The position numbers and the translations under genes are program-made. The notes below the pieces were generated by a model. It did not search any database. It was not told the origin of the DNA and saw only the letters and a program-made list of their open reading frames with translations. This document shows positions 1 through 10,308 of a DNA stretch of 64,000 bases, piece by piece. This stretch comes from Pseudevernia furfuracea (lineage: Eukaryota; Ascomycota; Lecanoromycetes; Lecanorales; Parmeliaceae), in the NCBI GenBank assembly GCA_022315425.1, contig JAIUPT010000034.1, positions 1,025,240 through 1,089,239 on the forward strand. Reading direction: 5' to 3'. Every line of letters begins with the position of its first letter. Within the stretch, counting starts at the first letter, position 1.

Positions 1-2165
1 TTGGAAAATCGTCGATAAGAACGTAAAGCAGATAATGAAGAAGGCTATGCGACGAAAGAATTAAAGTAAGAATTGAATAGTATTACGTCTAAAATTCGTT
101 TATAAATACTTACTATAAGCGAAAGAGACACCAGCCGAGAAGAAGAAATTATTTTTGATAAGAGACGCGAGAGTTAGCGAGTCTAATTAAAAGACGTAGT
201 AATTTCGATTAAAGTATTAATTATATATATAAAACTTAAATATTTTAACTTAGCTTTATTATATTATCTTTTATATATTAATAGAAAGTAAATACTAGAT
301 TTAAGATATATATAGCTTTGAAAGTTATTTATTTAAAATATTTATAAGTTTATTGTTAGCAGCGGGCTCAAAAGGACAGCTGTCGCATGAGCCCGAGGGT
401 TGCCGAGCGTAACCGAATCGCTTGACATACGCATACCAAGCGGATTCTTGACGTGAGAAGCTTAAGAGGGCCATATCTCGAAGTTTCTCATTTTCCTTCC
501 TTAAGAATTAGTCTTACTATTAGATATACTATACGCAATATATATATCTTCGCTAAGTTCACATTGTTACACAACCCTAGCCTGTCTTATATATATCTAT
601 ATTATATAAGTCAGTCTAACATTTATAAAGTAAATATTTATATTATAATTTAAAGAGATAAAAACAAAGTTTAAATACGTTAGTTTATAAAACTAACTAC
701 GAGAGCGTCTCGTTAATAGACTAATAGTTTACTTCGTAAGTTTTTATTAATATTATTGTTTAGTAAATATAAGTAAAAGATATTTTAATATAATATAAAT
801 ATAAAATATAAATAATTAAGTAACTATTAATATATATAGTTAAGTAGTTACTAGTCGTTATAGTTTAGAAGATTAACTTCGAAGTTTCTTAAGAGTAAAA
901 AATATTTAATTTAGAATTCGTTAATAAGTATAAGATCGATTCTAAAAAAAATCTAATTCTTCGAATAACGTAAATAAATTTTTATAATTAAAAAAAAATC
1001 TTAAAAAAGTAATAGAAACGAAAAAAGTTATTTAATGTATAAGACTTATATGTATAATTTTTTAATAAGAACGCTCGAGAGATCTAGCGAGCTAATATAG
1101 CGAGTGTCATAGAACAGGGTGCATCCCCCTAACCAATGCGCCAAAAGAGCGTGTGACCCCGCCAAGATAGCGGAACCACCCTAATGCAGCCCATATCCGT
1201 AACAGCGAGTCTAATTAAAAAGCGTAATTTAATCGATTTTTTAATTAACTATATATATAAATTTAAGATATTTTAGTACGTATATTTTAGCTTAGCTCTA
1301 TGATTATAATAATAAACAAGTATAGGCTCACGAATTGAATTCGTGATACGATATTAAAATTAATCTAAATTAACTTGAGACTTAAGTCGTAAAAAAAAGA
1401 AAAAACTCTTTGAGAAAATATTAAATTTAATTAATATTTTAAATAGCTTTTTTTCTGCTTTTTTTTTTTTAAGATTATTATAATACGATTTACAATTTAA
1501 ATTAATTAATTTTAATTTTTTTTTTGACGCAGCTCGGATTCGAATCCTACAATTTACAAATTTACAAATTTAACCGTTTTTTCATTTTACCACTACATGG
1601 AAAAATTTCGCTACTAAAATATATATCGAACACCTAGTTCGTCAACGCTAAAAACCTTCAACTTACAATCTATTAATAACTATAAGACCGATTTCAAAAA
1701 TTCTTGATTCTCTGAATAGCGCAAATAAGTCTTCACAATTAAAAAAAAAATCTCAAAAAAGTAATAGAAAAGTAAAAAGTTATTCAAAATATAAGACTTG
1801 TACGCACAAATTTTTTCGAGGCCGCGCATTCGCCAAGAAGTAAGCGATCGGGCAGCGATATTTGAATTCTACTTTACTTTACCAATAATAGACCAAATTT
1901 AATAATTTTTGCAGCGTTGGAATGCGCAAGTTGAGCTCTATAATTGATGAAAGTTTGAAGAAATTATATGCAGAGGGCATAAAATAATTGAAGTTGCGAA
2001 AAGGTCTCACCAAATTTTTTGATGAGGGCGCTCGGAAGGCCTAAAAGACGCTATACGGGCGCTAACCGAAGGAGGAAATCAGATAGAATTTATCATTGGC
2101 TGCACATACAAATTTAAGGTATTTTAGCTCAGCCCTACCTTATTCTTTTATATATACTGATTACA
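1..2165. repeat. AT-rich, RIP-like decayed repeat block
   Basis: Very AT-rich DNA without long open frames. Related blocks recur in it at about 177-290, 1203-1310 and 2060-2165, and a second pair at about 908-1080 and 1664-1810. The copies differ mostly by C/T and G/A changes; the 908-1080 copy is the more AT-rich version of the 1664-1810 copy. This pattern is expected for RIP of dispersed repeats. A GC-richer island at 361-455 carries a 7-bp inverted repeat (364-370 with 388-394) enclosing a short palindrome. I recognise no protein domain. Confidence 0.75.
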
Positions 2166-2169
2166 ATGG

Positions 2170-2456
2170 CACGCGGGTGCCAGAAGTCGTCGTACACCCT
2201 AACCAAATGGAGAATAGGGCCTTCCCCCACCAAAATTGTCTTCGCAAATCCACTTTCTTCTAGGAACATGTGCCTCAGAAATTCATTAACGAAAGAGTAG
2301 TAAGTATGCCAGATAGACTACAGGCTGTCATTGACGGTGACGGTCAAATGACAGGTTACTAGTAGTAGTGGTAGAGAATAATGTATACAATTTTGGTGGG
2401 GGAAGGCCCTATTCTCCATTTGGTTAGGGTGTACGACGACTTCTGGCACCCGCGTG
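2170..2456. mobile_element. MITE-like element with perfect 70-bp terminal inverted repeats
   Basis: Positions 2170-2239 are the exact reverse complement of 2387-2456 over 70 bp, beginning CACGCGGGTGCC. The internal segment is about 147 bp with no useful open frame. Both ends are flanked by the pentamer AATGG (2165-2169 and 2457-2461), which reads as a 5-bp target-site duplication. The total length is 287 bp. Perfect arms mean recent movement or recent conversion. With no transposase it is a non-autonomous element; the superfamily is not assigned. Confidence 0.85.
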
Positions 2457-2464
2457 AATGGCTA

Positions 2465-2551
2465 TACAGAGGTCTGCACCGAAAGTCCTGGACAACTTAG
2501 GGCTAGGGCTAAGTGTAGGGCTGTCCAGGACTTTCGGTGCAGACCTCTGTA
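2465..2551. mobile_element. 87-bp element with perfect 30-bp inverted repeats
   Basis: Positions 2465-2494 and 2522-2551 are perfect inverted repeats containing CACCGAAAGTCCTGG. The 27-nt centre is rich in TAGGGC-like units. The outermost bases are TA on both sides, compatible with a Tc1/mariner-type TA target. The same TIR core occurs at 26151-26172 and 26385-26407, so this is a dispersed family and not a chance hairpin. It lies 13 bp from the preceding MITE. Confidence 0.75.
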
Positions 2552-3627
2552 CTGGGCTCTAATTGACTTTGATATGAGCGATAAGCCGATAACATGGCGA
2601 CAGCGACAGCCACAGCGACGTGTAGGACTCTGAGACCTATGAAAAAGCTACACCGACTTTTTCAGCTAATAGACTATACACGGCCTCAGTTCTGAACGAC
2701 TCTACATCTATCTATCACGAAGATACCTTCTGCTTGCATTTGACGGTGACTCCAGCAAAAATTTGCGGGGCCCCGCAAAGGGGTTTGCAAAGAGGAGTAT
2801 GCCATAATGCTAGACTGAGCAGGATGGAAGCACTTGCTTCTGCAATAGAAGGGTGGGAATCGATAGACAACATACATTCAATTTAAGTCAATGTAAAATC
2901 TGACCCTGGATTTGCGTTCGAGAAAGAATCCACGCATTCTTCGCGCGAATGGTTTCTGATGGATTTCGGTGTCTTCCAAGATAGGACTCTATGCTGCCCG
3001 CCTGTGCCCGTACGAGCTACATCGCAAATAGGGCCGTCCAATAGTCACGTAATGTCACGACATATCTCAACCAAATATGACTCCATTCCCCGTTTTCAGT
3101 GGGTCCGCCATCGCTATCTACCCGCCTGACAAAGAAGGAATCTAGAGACACCTAGGTGTGACTGTAAAATAGGGATAATTGTATGCGATTTCGACAAGGA
3201 GCTCAGCACCGGATATCTCTTTTCCGAGACAAATATCCGCTTCGGCCCTTTAGTTGTCGCCGAAGGTCTCTTGCATTCGGGTACGTACCGACAGCTACTC
3301 TCCTTTTCCTTCTTCCCCGAGAAAGGGTGGTCTATTACCTTGTACCCACCCCGCTTTGGCATGATTTCTACCCGACCACACCACACACCACACTGAATTG
3401 TCATCCCTTGCAAAACGTTTTTATGATATTATCACCCGTGTCCCCGTGATAAAACTGCCATATTTCTGCTCCTGCGTTAGGATCCTTCGCTATGTCTATT
3501 AACACGTTCAGCACTGTGCTACCTACATCTCTGCCTGCGCTTAGCACTATCATTGCAAGAGCGGGTGGTCTGTTCCTTGTGGTGCGATCCTATCTATGGA
3601 CCTGACAGTATGATAGTCTTTATCTAG
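2552..3627. other. intergenic, including the unresolved 5' end of the P450
   Basis: No gene is recognised here. An ATG at 3492 opens a short frame with hydrophobic residues (30 codons to about 3581) that could be the membrane-anchor exon of the downstream P450. No splice pair I tried joins it in frame to the conserved part, so it is not annotated as coding. Confidence 0.4.
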
Positions 3628-5310
3628 CTAATAGTCCAACAGTACTATGCCACCTACGCAGTCTACAATCTTTACTTCGCCCCCTTAGCCAAATTTCCTG
3701 GGCCAAAGCTATCAGCCATATCGCGCCTCCCATTCGTCGGAGCCCATCTTAAAGGCAAACTTCACGACTATTTTGTCGACCTCCACGCCCAATACGGACC
3801 CATTGTTCGAGTAGCTCCTGATGAATTGACCACCATTTCTCCCTCGGCGTGGAAGGAAATCTACCAGAAACGGCCTGCGTTGCCAAAAGATCCTCTTGCG
3901 TTGACGCCACCACCTAATGGAGCCGAAAGTCTGTTCACGGCCGAGGGCCACGTTCATTCTCGCATAAGGCGCTCATTCGCGGACGGCTTCTCCGACAAAG
4001 CGGTACGGGAGCAGTCGAGTTGCATCGAGTCTTTTGCTGACCTTCTAATCTCTCGACTACGCAAAGATGTTACCGCAGCAGGCACTGGCGATCTTGACAT
4101 TGCTAAATACTACGGCTACGCAACCATTGATATAATGGGCGAATTGTGTCTTGGCGAATCTTACCACAGTCTGGAGGGAAACAACGAGCGCGACTGGCTA
4201 ATGAGCTTCTTTCTTGGCGGCACATTCGGCTCTATCAGAAGTAGCTTGAGTCGGTACTACCCTTTAGATCAGATTCTTGCCTGGGTTTTCATGAAAGCGA
4301 CTTCGCAGATGCGAATGCGAATGTTGAAAGCCGGAGTAGACACGATCACACGCCGGCTCGAAAAAGGAGATCTCGGATCCGGAAGGTCGGATATTATCAG
4401 TCCCGTTATTGGCCATATCATTGAGGCTAAGGATGGACCGACAACGAGCAAAGGTATCACACGTGACGAACTGCACGTAAATCTCTTAGCAATGTTGATG
4501 GCTGGGAGTCAACTCGCCACCACTGCCCTTGCATCTGCGACGTACTACTTACTCCGCCACCCTGAGACTCTAGAGAAGCTCAGACACGAGCTTCAAACCT
4601 CTTTTGCGACTGAGAAGGACATCACTGTTGCGTCCACGCAAGGTCAACTATACCTCGAAGCCGTTATGAGTGAGACGCTGCGTATGCACCACCCTACACC
4701 CTCCGACCCCAAACCTCGGGTTGTTGCGGCTGGTGGGCAGGAGATTGCTGGGTATTGGGTTCCTGGCGGAGTACGTTTCCCCCGTCTCCCTTGAATGTCA
4801 CTCATCCACTTGGCCTCGTTATCTAACCTACCCTGGAATTGGATTGCTAATTGTATCGCCAGGCCACGATTGCGATACCGGCACTAGCTGCTTCTAATTC
4901 GCCTAGCAACTGGGTAGAGCCTGAAATCTTTCACCCGGAGCGTTGGCTGCCGGCAAATCACGCTCTTTACGATCCACGCTTTGAGAAAGATGAGAAGGAG
5001 GTTTTTCGACCGTTCTCTACTGGTTCCCGGAATTGCGTAGGCTCAAAGTATGTTCCCACTCCTTTCACAGCACCACATGCATCCTAACCTTGTTTGCTTT
5101 TGCGGCTATGAGGATAACTTGTTCTGATCCAGACTAACGACGTTACACAGGACGTTCCTCGCGGAATCACGACTTATCCTAGCCAAGGTTCTGTACGCAT
5201 TCGACCTCTCCTTGGTCAATAAAGATGACAAGGACTGGCCCAACAATCGAGCTTGGCTGGCATATGAGCCGAAGTCGCTGATGGTTACGTTGAGCGAGAG
5301 AAGCTTTTGA
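3628..5310 (+). CDS. cytochrome P450 monooxygenase (5' end unresolved)
   Basis: Heme-thiolate monooxygenase, likely ER-anchored; substrate unknown. Coding segments are about 3628-4770, 4863-5047 and 5151-5310, with introns 4771-4862 (GTACGT..CAG) and 5048-5150 (GTATGT, CTAAC branch, CAG). In order one reads the hinge KFPGPK (about 3691), the ExxR element ETLR (about 4672), FHPERW, the heme loop FSTGSRNCVG (ending near 5041) and a normal C-terminal tail with TGA at 5308. The I-helix reads AGSQLATTAL where AGxETT is usual, so the acid-threonine pair is missing. A TAG at 3625 lies in frame just upstream of the conserved region and no ATG follows it before KFPGP. Either an N-terminal exon is spliced in, or the anchor is disrupted. 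Confidence 0.82.
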
Positions 5311-7677
5311 TATGTGCAAAGAGCGGTGGTGGGGCACGGGAGGAACACAGACTCTTATGGCTACGAAGGCTTGGTGGATGGTGTACTTTGAAGTTCCTCC
5401 TTTTTTTTTTCGGATGTACATCGTTTAAAGTACACTGGAATTGATGCCACACGAATTCACTATTGATGATGGATGTTGGTAGGTAGGTAGGAGATCGGAG
5501 GCTAACGTGGTAAATGTTTCGCTTGATATCAACGATCGAGTGAAGCATAAGAAAGAGGGATCCAACTTCATATTTCTCAGGTTTCAAGATTTGTGCGAGA
5601 AGGCAAAAGGGCAGCAGATAGTGAGTACTGAGGGGCATTGAAAAACCCGATTATGATTAGACCTAGCATTTCAGTGGTTAGGTAAGCGAAGTTGTATTGA
5701 GCCCTATTGGGGAGGATAAACCGGATCAGCAAGTTTCCGGTTTATGCGCCTGCATGACATTGACAAAATAATAATGATGACATGATATGCATTTGAGGTA
5801 GTGTCGCATGAACCAACGAAGCCAAGGTCCCCCCCCCTACCTTACTTTCTCTTGCTTGTTTTGCTTTTACCCCTCTACACATACTCTGTCGATAGTGATG
5901 TTGATAATGGGAAGCTCACATCTCATTATAGAATTGCTACAGAAATTGTTTTGGCGATGTAGCAAGAGTCGTCATCTGTGGCCATTTAGAAAGGAAAAAA
6001 AGGAAGGAGCGGAAAAAACATAGGTACAGTGATAATCTTTTCAATGTCGCTACGTATACATACGCTTCTCAGCCTCCTGCGGATATGGGAATCATGCGAC
6101 TCGGCGGGGACGGGGACAGTGGTAGGTACCGACTAGGTACATAAAGTACTCTACATCGCCCGATGTGTACGAGTCTAAACTCAAAGGGGCCTGTTACATA
6201 CAGGGAAAGCAGCCTGCACCATGTAGTTGCATAATTCTTTGCCTTTTGCAGAATTGTTATTACTGCCGGAAATGGAAGATTAAGGGGGACACGCTAAGGC
6301 CTTTTGAGCACTGACCTACTATGCATCCCACTTTCCACTTTTCCACCTTTTCACTTTCATCATCTTCCTCTCATCTCTTTACCCTGGGTACTGTCCATTC
6401 GCCATACGCGCTACCAATGAACCCGCAGTGGATCTTCACACAAAAAACGACGAAAATGGCCGGAACGAGCAAGCATATCAGCTACCTATGTACTCAATAA
6501 TGTTCGATTCCGACACTTGCATCATGCTCCCTTGCCATCCCGTCAGATGGACAGGACATCTTTACAGTTCCCAAACCCAAAGTCTCAGATTGACTTTATC
6601 AATTGCATTCACAGAAACCTGCTCGCCCTCTACCAGCCAGCGCGCAGATACATCTCCACGGCCCATCCTACACATCATAACTACCGTCCTTGGCGGCCTC
6701 CCAACCACGTATCTGCACGTATCCCTCACTTCCTTTTCCCTCTAATCTGTTCGCTCTCGGCATTAATTCGCTTCATAACCATCTTTTTCCAACCGGACAG
6801 TAGTAGACGTTGACGCACATTTGGCGTGTTCGGCGACATATCCGGATCTGAGTCTCCCCGAATATCCACTTGCGCGATTTGCATAGTCAGGGCCCCACTG
6901 CCAGAGGAATATTGTTTGGGATAGCGATTGGGGATCTCATTGGGCGAGCGCTCAAGTTGAGAATTGCGCATACCTTAGCGGGAGGCTATGAGTTCCAAAA
7001 ACGGTACCGGAACGGTCTATAGACGGTGCTTTTTTTGATACGTATTAGGTGCCCACCCTCCGCACAACATCCGTAGTCCGGCCTACTTGACTCTGCTGGA
7101 AATCATACATAGCCTGTAGCAGCCTCGATGGAAGATTCAACATCCTTCCTTCCTTTTCTACCCCCACACGAACGTGACTACGCTATCATCGTGTTTTTTT
7201 CTTCTTCCTTCCGGTCAATAAGTAAAAGCCTCAAGCAGCGATAGTGCTAGCCTTTATCCTATGCGGTCATGGCGGAGTAGTGTTGTAGTACGTAGTAGGG
7301 TGATAGTGTTGGCGTCCGGGGCTTTTGATGCCGGCGTCTGTATGGTGTGGAGAGGTTTTGTTGGATCGGATGGTAGGACAACACGGGGACAAGGAGAAGG
7401 GGGCACCTACCGCCAAAGCCAAAACCAAAGCCAAACGTTTCGATACAGAAGAGCGAGGCTGTGTGTATTGTGCACGTCGGACTCAAAACGGAGCACATCA
7501 AAAAATACGTCTGTTGATCACCAAAGATACAAGTTCAATCCTTGGGTGCCTAGGCTGGGAGGAGGGTTTGGCAAGATTAGGGTAAGTTGCTGACGTATAC
7601 TAGACTAGATAGACATTGAAAGAAACAGTGAAAGAAAGAATGAAAGAAGGAAAGGAAGGAGGTCAGGGACCTGACTG

Positions 7678-7826
7678 TCGCGGTACGCCAAGACTATTTG
7701 TGACGGAGCGGGATAACATTGTTTCGAACGCAAATAATTGCCCGCAGGGCATGTAGAATATTCAACATCTTTCTTACACACAATCAAATATTTGACATCG
7801 TCCTTTCCTTCCTCCGACAACATGGT
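7678..7826 (-). repeat. direct repeat, copy A
   Basis: About 149 bp that recur at 8574-8720 in the same orientation with roughly 85-90 percent identity by eye. In both copies the minus strand has an open frame whose core reads DDVKYLIVCKKD followed by EYSTCPAG. About eight of 48 codons differ in the encoded residue, so conservation of the peptide is not clearly stronger than that of the DNA. It could be a degenerate exon of a dispersed gene or element; I do not recognise the family. Confidence 0.6.
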
Positions 7827-8573
7827 AGCAACACCCGAAGGTCACTCAACAGGAGTCTATTAAGTTCTTTCGCTCATCCATCAGGCTTCAACTCCCAGCG
7901 CCTCTATCAGCCTCAACACTTCACACGCTCACACATCAGCATCAGCGGGCCCACTGAGTCACTACACGAAACCCCGTCCATCAAGTCGATCCTTTTATTA
8001 GGCCATTTCACGCCATGTCTCTTAACCTCGTCGATCCTTTCGCTAGGCTATTCGACCTTGTGACCTACGTACGCACTTAAACAAATCCCTCGCAATCACA
8101 AAGCCGCTCGGCTAGCCACTCAGCAAGCAGAGCATAAGCCACCGCAGTCGGCACAGCAAGAGCAACAGATCACTACGGAAGATTCTTTGAAGAGCACTAC
8201 GAAGAAGAGAAAGAGAAGGAGACAGAAAAAGAAGAAGAGCACTGTCAGTAGCAGCAGCAGCCCTGTCAACACGAGCCCTCCCTCTACAATTCCGGCCCAG
8301 AGCGCCAAGCAACTCTGCAGAGAGTCGACTTCCTGCCTCAGCACCGCTCGAATCCAGCATGGTTCAAATCTCGCTCCCCTTTTCGCCTTCCAGCATGCTT
8401 CACTTCCCGCTCTCGTCTTTTCTCTCAGCTATATTTGTCACGCGGGGAACATGGAGGCTACAGGCCAAGGATAAGTGCATGGAGTATATGGACGGCGCAC
8501 AGTCAATATAGTGGTCCAGGGATCATTGGCCACGAGGACGTGGCTTTCTTTCTTTTCTTTGTGGGCATGTTGT

Positions 8574-8720
8574 CACGGTACGCCGAGACTTCTTGTGACG
8601 GATCGGGATAACGTTGTTTCGAACGCACATAACTGCCCGCAGGGCATGTAGAATATTCAGCATCTTTCTTACATACAATCAAATATTTGACATCGTCATT
8701 TCCTTCCTCTGACACTGACC
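8574..8720 (-). repeat. direct repeat, copy B
   Basis: Second copy of the segment at 7678-7826. The minus-strand frame extends a little further here (8503-8742) but has no start or splice context I would trust. The family is unrecognised. Confidence 0.6.
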
Positions 8721-9482
8721 GATGAACAAACAGACAGATCAAACTGAGATGTTTACGGATGGATGCTAGAAATAAGGACTGAGACCGGAATCAGCATCGT
8801 TGGGATGAATGAATGGTTGGGTATAGATGTGTTGTTGTTATTCTTTCTATCTTGATATCGAACGGGTTATTAAAGAGAGCGCTTAGAGTGAGTGAGTAAG
8901 TAAGCTTGTTTATTGTAATATCATGATAGTTAAAAGAATGGTTCCTTCACAGCTGGTTGTTTTGATGCCGCCGACTCTTGTCGGTAGGTCAACGACAGCG
9001 TGCTGAGCCACAACGAGAACGCGTTGCTTTCAGCCTCTCGGGTGGTCCAGACAGATGCTGAAATGAGCTCTTACAACAGGCTATTTATTGCCCTACCGCC
9101 TCCCTCAATAAGCGTACGTGAAAAGTGTTATTGAAAAGTGTTAATGAAAAGTGTTGTTCATTTGGCAAATCGGGTCGAGCTTCGGAAGACTCCGACAAAG
9201 ACATTGACATTCTGTGGATTTGTGACCAAAGGAGAGCGGAACATCAGACTGGAGGCTTGATGATATTATTACTATCGGTGAAGGACTCACATCGCTTGGC
9301 TTCTCATTTACCGCGATGCATACTCGTGAGAGAAAAGCACGAGGTAAGTTTCCTACCTTCTATGTCTTCCACACTTAAAACCCAAAGTCCGCAGTGAGAA
9401 CAAGCACCTCTTCACTGCCTTTCGTGCTTTCTCACGATCACTAAAACTGTGCCTACGAGACATCATAGCCAGACAACGCACC

Positions 9483-10213
9483 ATGGCAGACGCACAGTTT
9501 CTAGATGAACCCATCGAAATCCAACCCATTCAGACCCAACGTCTCGTTTTGCGCGCAGCCAGCCATTTCGACCTCGCCGCTTTCCATGAGCTGCATACCA
9601 ATAAAGAAGTAATGCGATGGTGGTAGGTCATCCTCTAAGTGCTGAACGCCGGGCGACTTCTAAGATGCATCCTCCGAGCGCAGGGGCACTACCCATGCCA
9701 GTATGTCCGAAACGGAAACCTATCTCCACAGAATGGTCATGTCATCACTAAACGGGAGCCTCGGATTCGTCATCGCCCTGCCCCCATCTGTCCCAACGAC
9801 AGGCTCATCCACGGCTCCCGCCCTCACCGCACTGGACGAGTGCAAAGTCATAGGACATGCAGGAATCTGGGATGACCGACGGGACGAGCTAACCTTTATG
9901 ATCGGCCAAGGCTACTGGAAAAAAGGCTACATGACAGAGGTGCTCACGACGCTCGTCCCGATATTCTGGGAAAAAGGCTTGAAGCAGGTATACGCTGACG
10001 TATGCTCGAAAAACGATGCTAGCATCAAGGTTCTAAGGCGCTGTGGCTTCAACCAAGTCGGGGAAAACACTGCAGAGTTGCGTGGAGGGTGGTGCTTGAG
10101 CTTGCGTATGGAACTGTCGAATCCAGATGACGACGATAAAGAAGAAGAAGATGATGAAGAAGAAGACCAAGAAGAAGGTGAAGAAGAAGAAGAAGAAGAA
10201 GAAGAAGATGAGA

Positions 10214-10263
<50 letters not shown>

Positions 10264-10308
10264 TATGAATATGAATATGAAGAAGAAGAAGAAGAAGAAG
10301 AAGAATGA
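9483..10308 (+). CDS. GNAT-family (RimJ/RimL-like) N-acetyltransferase with acidic tail
   Basis: Acetyl-CoA-dependent N-acetyltransferase, probably soluble; acceptor unknown. Two exons, 9483-9622 and 9684-10308, joined over a 61-nt intron (GTAGGT..CAG), give about 254 residues. This acceptor yields VMRWWGTTHASMSETETYL, which fits the family better than the alternative acceptor at 9701. Visible features are the N-terminal substrate strand QTQRLVLRAASHFD, the beta-strand IGHAGIW, the acetyl-CoA loop GYWKKGYMTEVL and the C-terminal NDASIKVLRRCGF signature. The ATG context is good (CACCATGG). After the domain, the last 60 or so residues are almost only Asp and Glu, encoded by GAT and GAA runs; this tail is not part of the family and looks like a microsatellite expansion. 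Confidence 0.82.
10128..10305 (+). repeat. coding GAA/GAT trinucleotide microsatellite
   Basis: Alternating (GAA)n and (GAT)n tracts, including 15 or more consecutive GAT units near 10213-10260, lie inside the 3' end of the acetyltransferase reading frame and encode Glu and Asp. Frames on the other strand through this tract (Ile/His/Leu runs) are artefacts. Confidence 0.9.

Larger units (their letters stand above)
5311..9482. other. intergenic stretch with a duplicated segment
   Basis: Apart from the pair of direct repeats annotated separately (7678-7826 and 8574-8720), I see no conserved domain. Short open frames (for example 7325-7585) lack recognisable homology or splice context. Purine-rich simple sequence occurs at about 7617-7660 and 8190-8245. 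Confidence 0.5.

Noticed and set aside
1520..1620. tRNA or SINE-like sequence with TTCGAATCC
   Set aside because: The B-box-like word is present, but the T stem does not pair in either strand and no cloverleaf can be drawn. At most a degraded tRNA-derived repeat.
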